NCBI GenBank assembly: GCA_048498395.1
Contig: JBEHYB010000096.1
Span: 1 to 7,380, forward strand
DNA length: 7,380 nucleotides
Reading direction: 5' to 3'
Source: Micavibrio_B sp048498395
GTDB lineage: Bacteria; Pseudomonadota; Alphaproteobacteria; Micavibrionales; Micavibrionaceae
Positions 6,797-7,380 of the stretch are shown one piece after another. Made by a program: the position numbers and the translations under genes. Position 1 is the stretch's first letter; every line of letters starts with the position of its first letter. The notes beneath the pieces are model-generated. The model made no database searches and was not told the origin of the DNA. It saw only the letters and a program-made list of their open reading frames with translations.

Positions 6797-7380
6797 TTAG
6801 GCCGCGAGGCTGGTCAGGTCGATCTTAATACCAGGGCCCATTGTTGAAGAGATAGAGAGCTTCTTCATGTATGTGCCTTTCGCACCTGGTGGTTTCGCGC
6901 GAACGATCGCGCCGGCGAGAGCCTGGATATTTTCAACCAGTTTCTTGTCGTCGAACGAGATCTTGCCAACGCCTGCCTGTACGAGACCGGCTTTTTCAGC
7001 GCGGAACTCAACAGAACCGCCTTTGGCAGATTCAACAGCTTTTTTGATGTCCATTGTTACTGTGCCGAGTTTCGGGTTAGGCATCAGACCACGAGGGCCG
7101 AGGACTTTACCGAGTTTCGCCATCAATGGCATCAGGTCTGGTGTCGCGATACAGCGATCGAAATCGATGTTACCGGCCAGGATCTTGTCAGCCAGGTCTT
7201 CCGCACCGACGATATCAGCGCCAGCAGCTTTCGCTTCTTCCGCTTTTTTGTCTTTTGCGAAAACAGCAACGCGGACAGTCGCGCCCGTGCCGTTTGGCAG
7301 TTCGATCATGCCGCGAACGGTCTGGTCGTTTTGTTTCGGATCGATGCCGAGATTGAAGGAAACTTCAACAGTTTCATCAA
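6797..7380 (-). CDS. rplA: 50S ribosomal protein L1, 5' end outside the window
   Basis: The C-terminal 193 residues of large-subunit ribosomal protein L1, which binds 23S rRNA at the mobile L1 stalk and, in many bacteria, represses its own operon by binding the mRNA. The signature GPRGLMPNPKLGTV is present, followed by KAVESAKGGSVEFRAEKAG and the C-terminal KPPGAKGTY and SSTMGPG blocks. The frame stays open to the window edge: translation of 7310-7378 gives DETVEVSFNLGIDP and then KQNDQTVRG, which matches the N-terminal domain of L1. The methionine codon at 7309 is therefore internal, not the start. L1 is usually about 230 residues, so roughly 40 are missing on the right. The stop is TAA at 6799 and a strong terminator follows at once. 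No rplJ follows downstream, unlike the common rplK-rplA-rplJ-rplL order. Confidence 0.97.
   Translation of the reverse strand, partial: DETVEVSFNLGIDPKQNDQTVRGMIELPNGTGATVRVAVFAKDKKAEEAKAAGADIVGAEDLADKILAGNIDFDRCIATPDLMPLMAKLGKVLGPRGLMPNPKLGTVTMDIKKAVESAKGGSVEFRAEKAGLVQAGVGKISFDDKKLVENIQALAGAIVRAKPPGAKGTYMKKLSISSTMGPGIKIDLTSLAA

Noticed and set aside
7307..7309. The methionine codon at 7309 as the start of L1.
   Set aside because: The reading frame continues upstream to the window edge and encodes the conserved N-terminal domain of L1, so this codon is internal.

Overview
The window suggests an alphaproteobacterium of moderate GC. The best taxonomic handle is the partial ribosomal protein L1 at the right edge: its C-terminal segment around KPPGAKGTY and SSTMGPG reads like alphaproteobacterial L1 (recalled family knowledge, not a search). 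No rRNA, tRNA, CRISPR array, insertion sequence or attachment site could be recognised.

Layout. The left 3 kb (plus strand) holds two adjacent, full-length paralogues, 476 and 491 residues long and 35 bp apart. Both end in a PcfJ-like domain built around H-C-V-D-x-Y-A-P, R-D and G-N-S-L-S-T-F-E. Their first 300 or so residues also align with each other but match no family I can name. The first copy is clearly AT-rich and the second is close to the composition of the rest of the window. The right 4.4 kb (minus strand) reads, in transcription order: 3' part of rplA (L1), a strong terminator, a family 1 glycoside hydrolase (beta-glucosidase type), a family 2-like glycosyltransferase, a second terminator, and an inosine/uridine-preferring-type nucleoside hydrolase. 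The last of these runs into the second PcfJ-like gene tail to tail, with a 16 bp coding overlap.

How the genes work together. The minus-strand enzymes are probably cytoplasmic: none shows a signal peptide or membrane segment. They fit sugar and nucleoside metabolism: hydrolysis of beta-glycosides, transfer of a sugar to an unknown acceptor, and release of ribose and base from nucleosides. Nothing shows that they form one pathway. They lie downstream of rplA, where many bacteria have rplJ-rplL-rpoBC, so the usual ribosomal/RNA polymerase cluster is interrupted or rearranged here. The two hairpin terminators and one good promoter-like site split this strand into at least two or three transcription units.

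The least understood part is the PcfJ-like pair. It has no assigned activity, a conserved core that looks like a functional site, and unequal base composition between the copies. This is the best candidate for undescribed biology, though no partner gene in the window reveals what it does.
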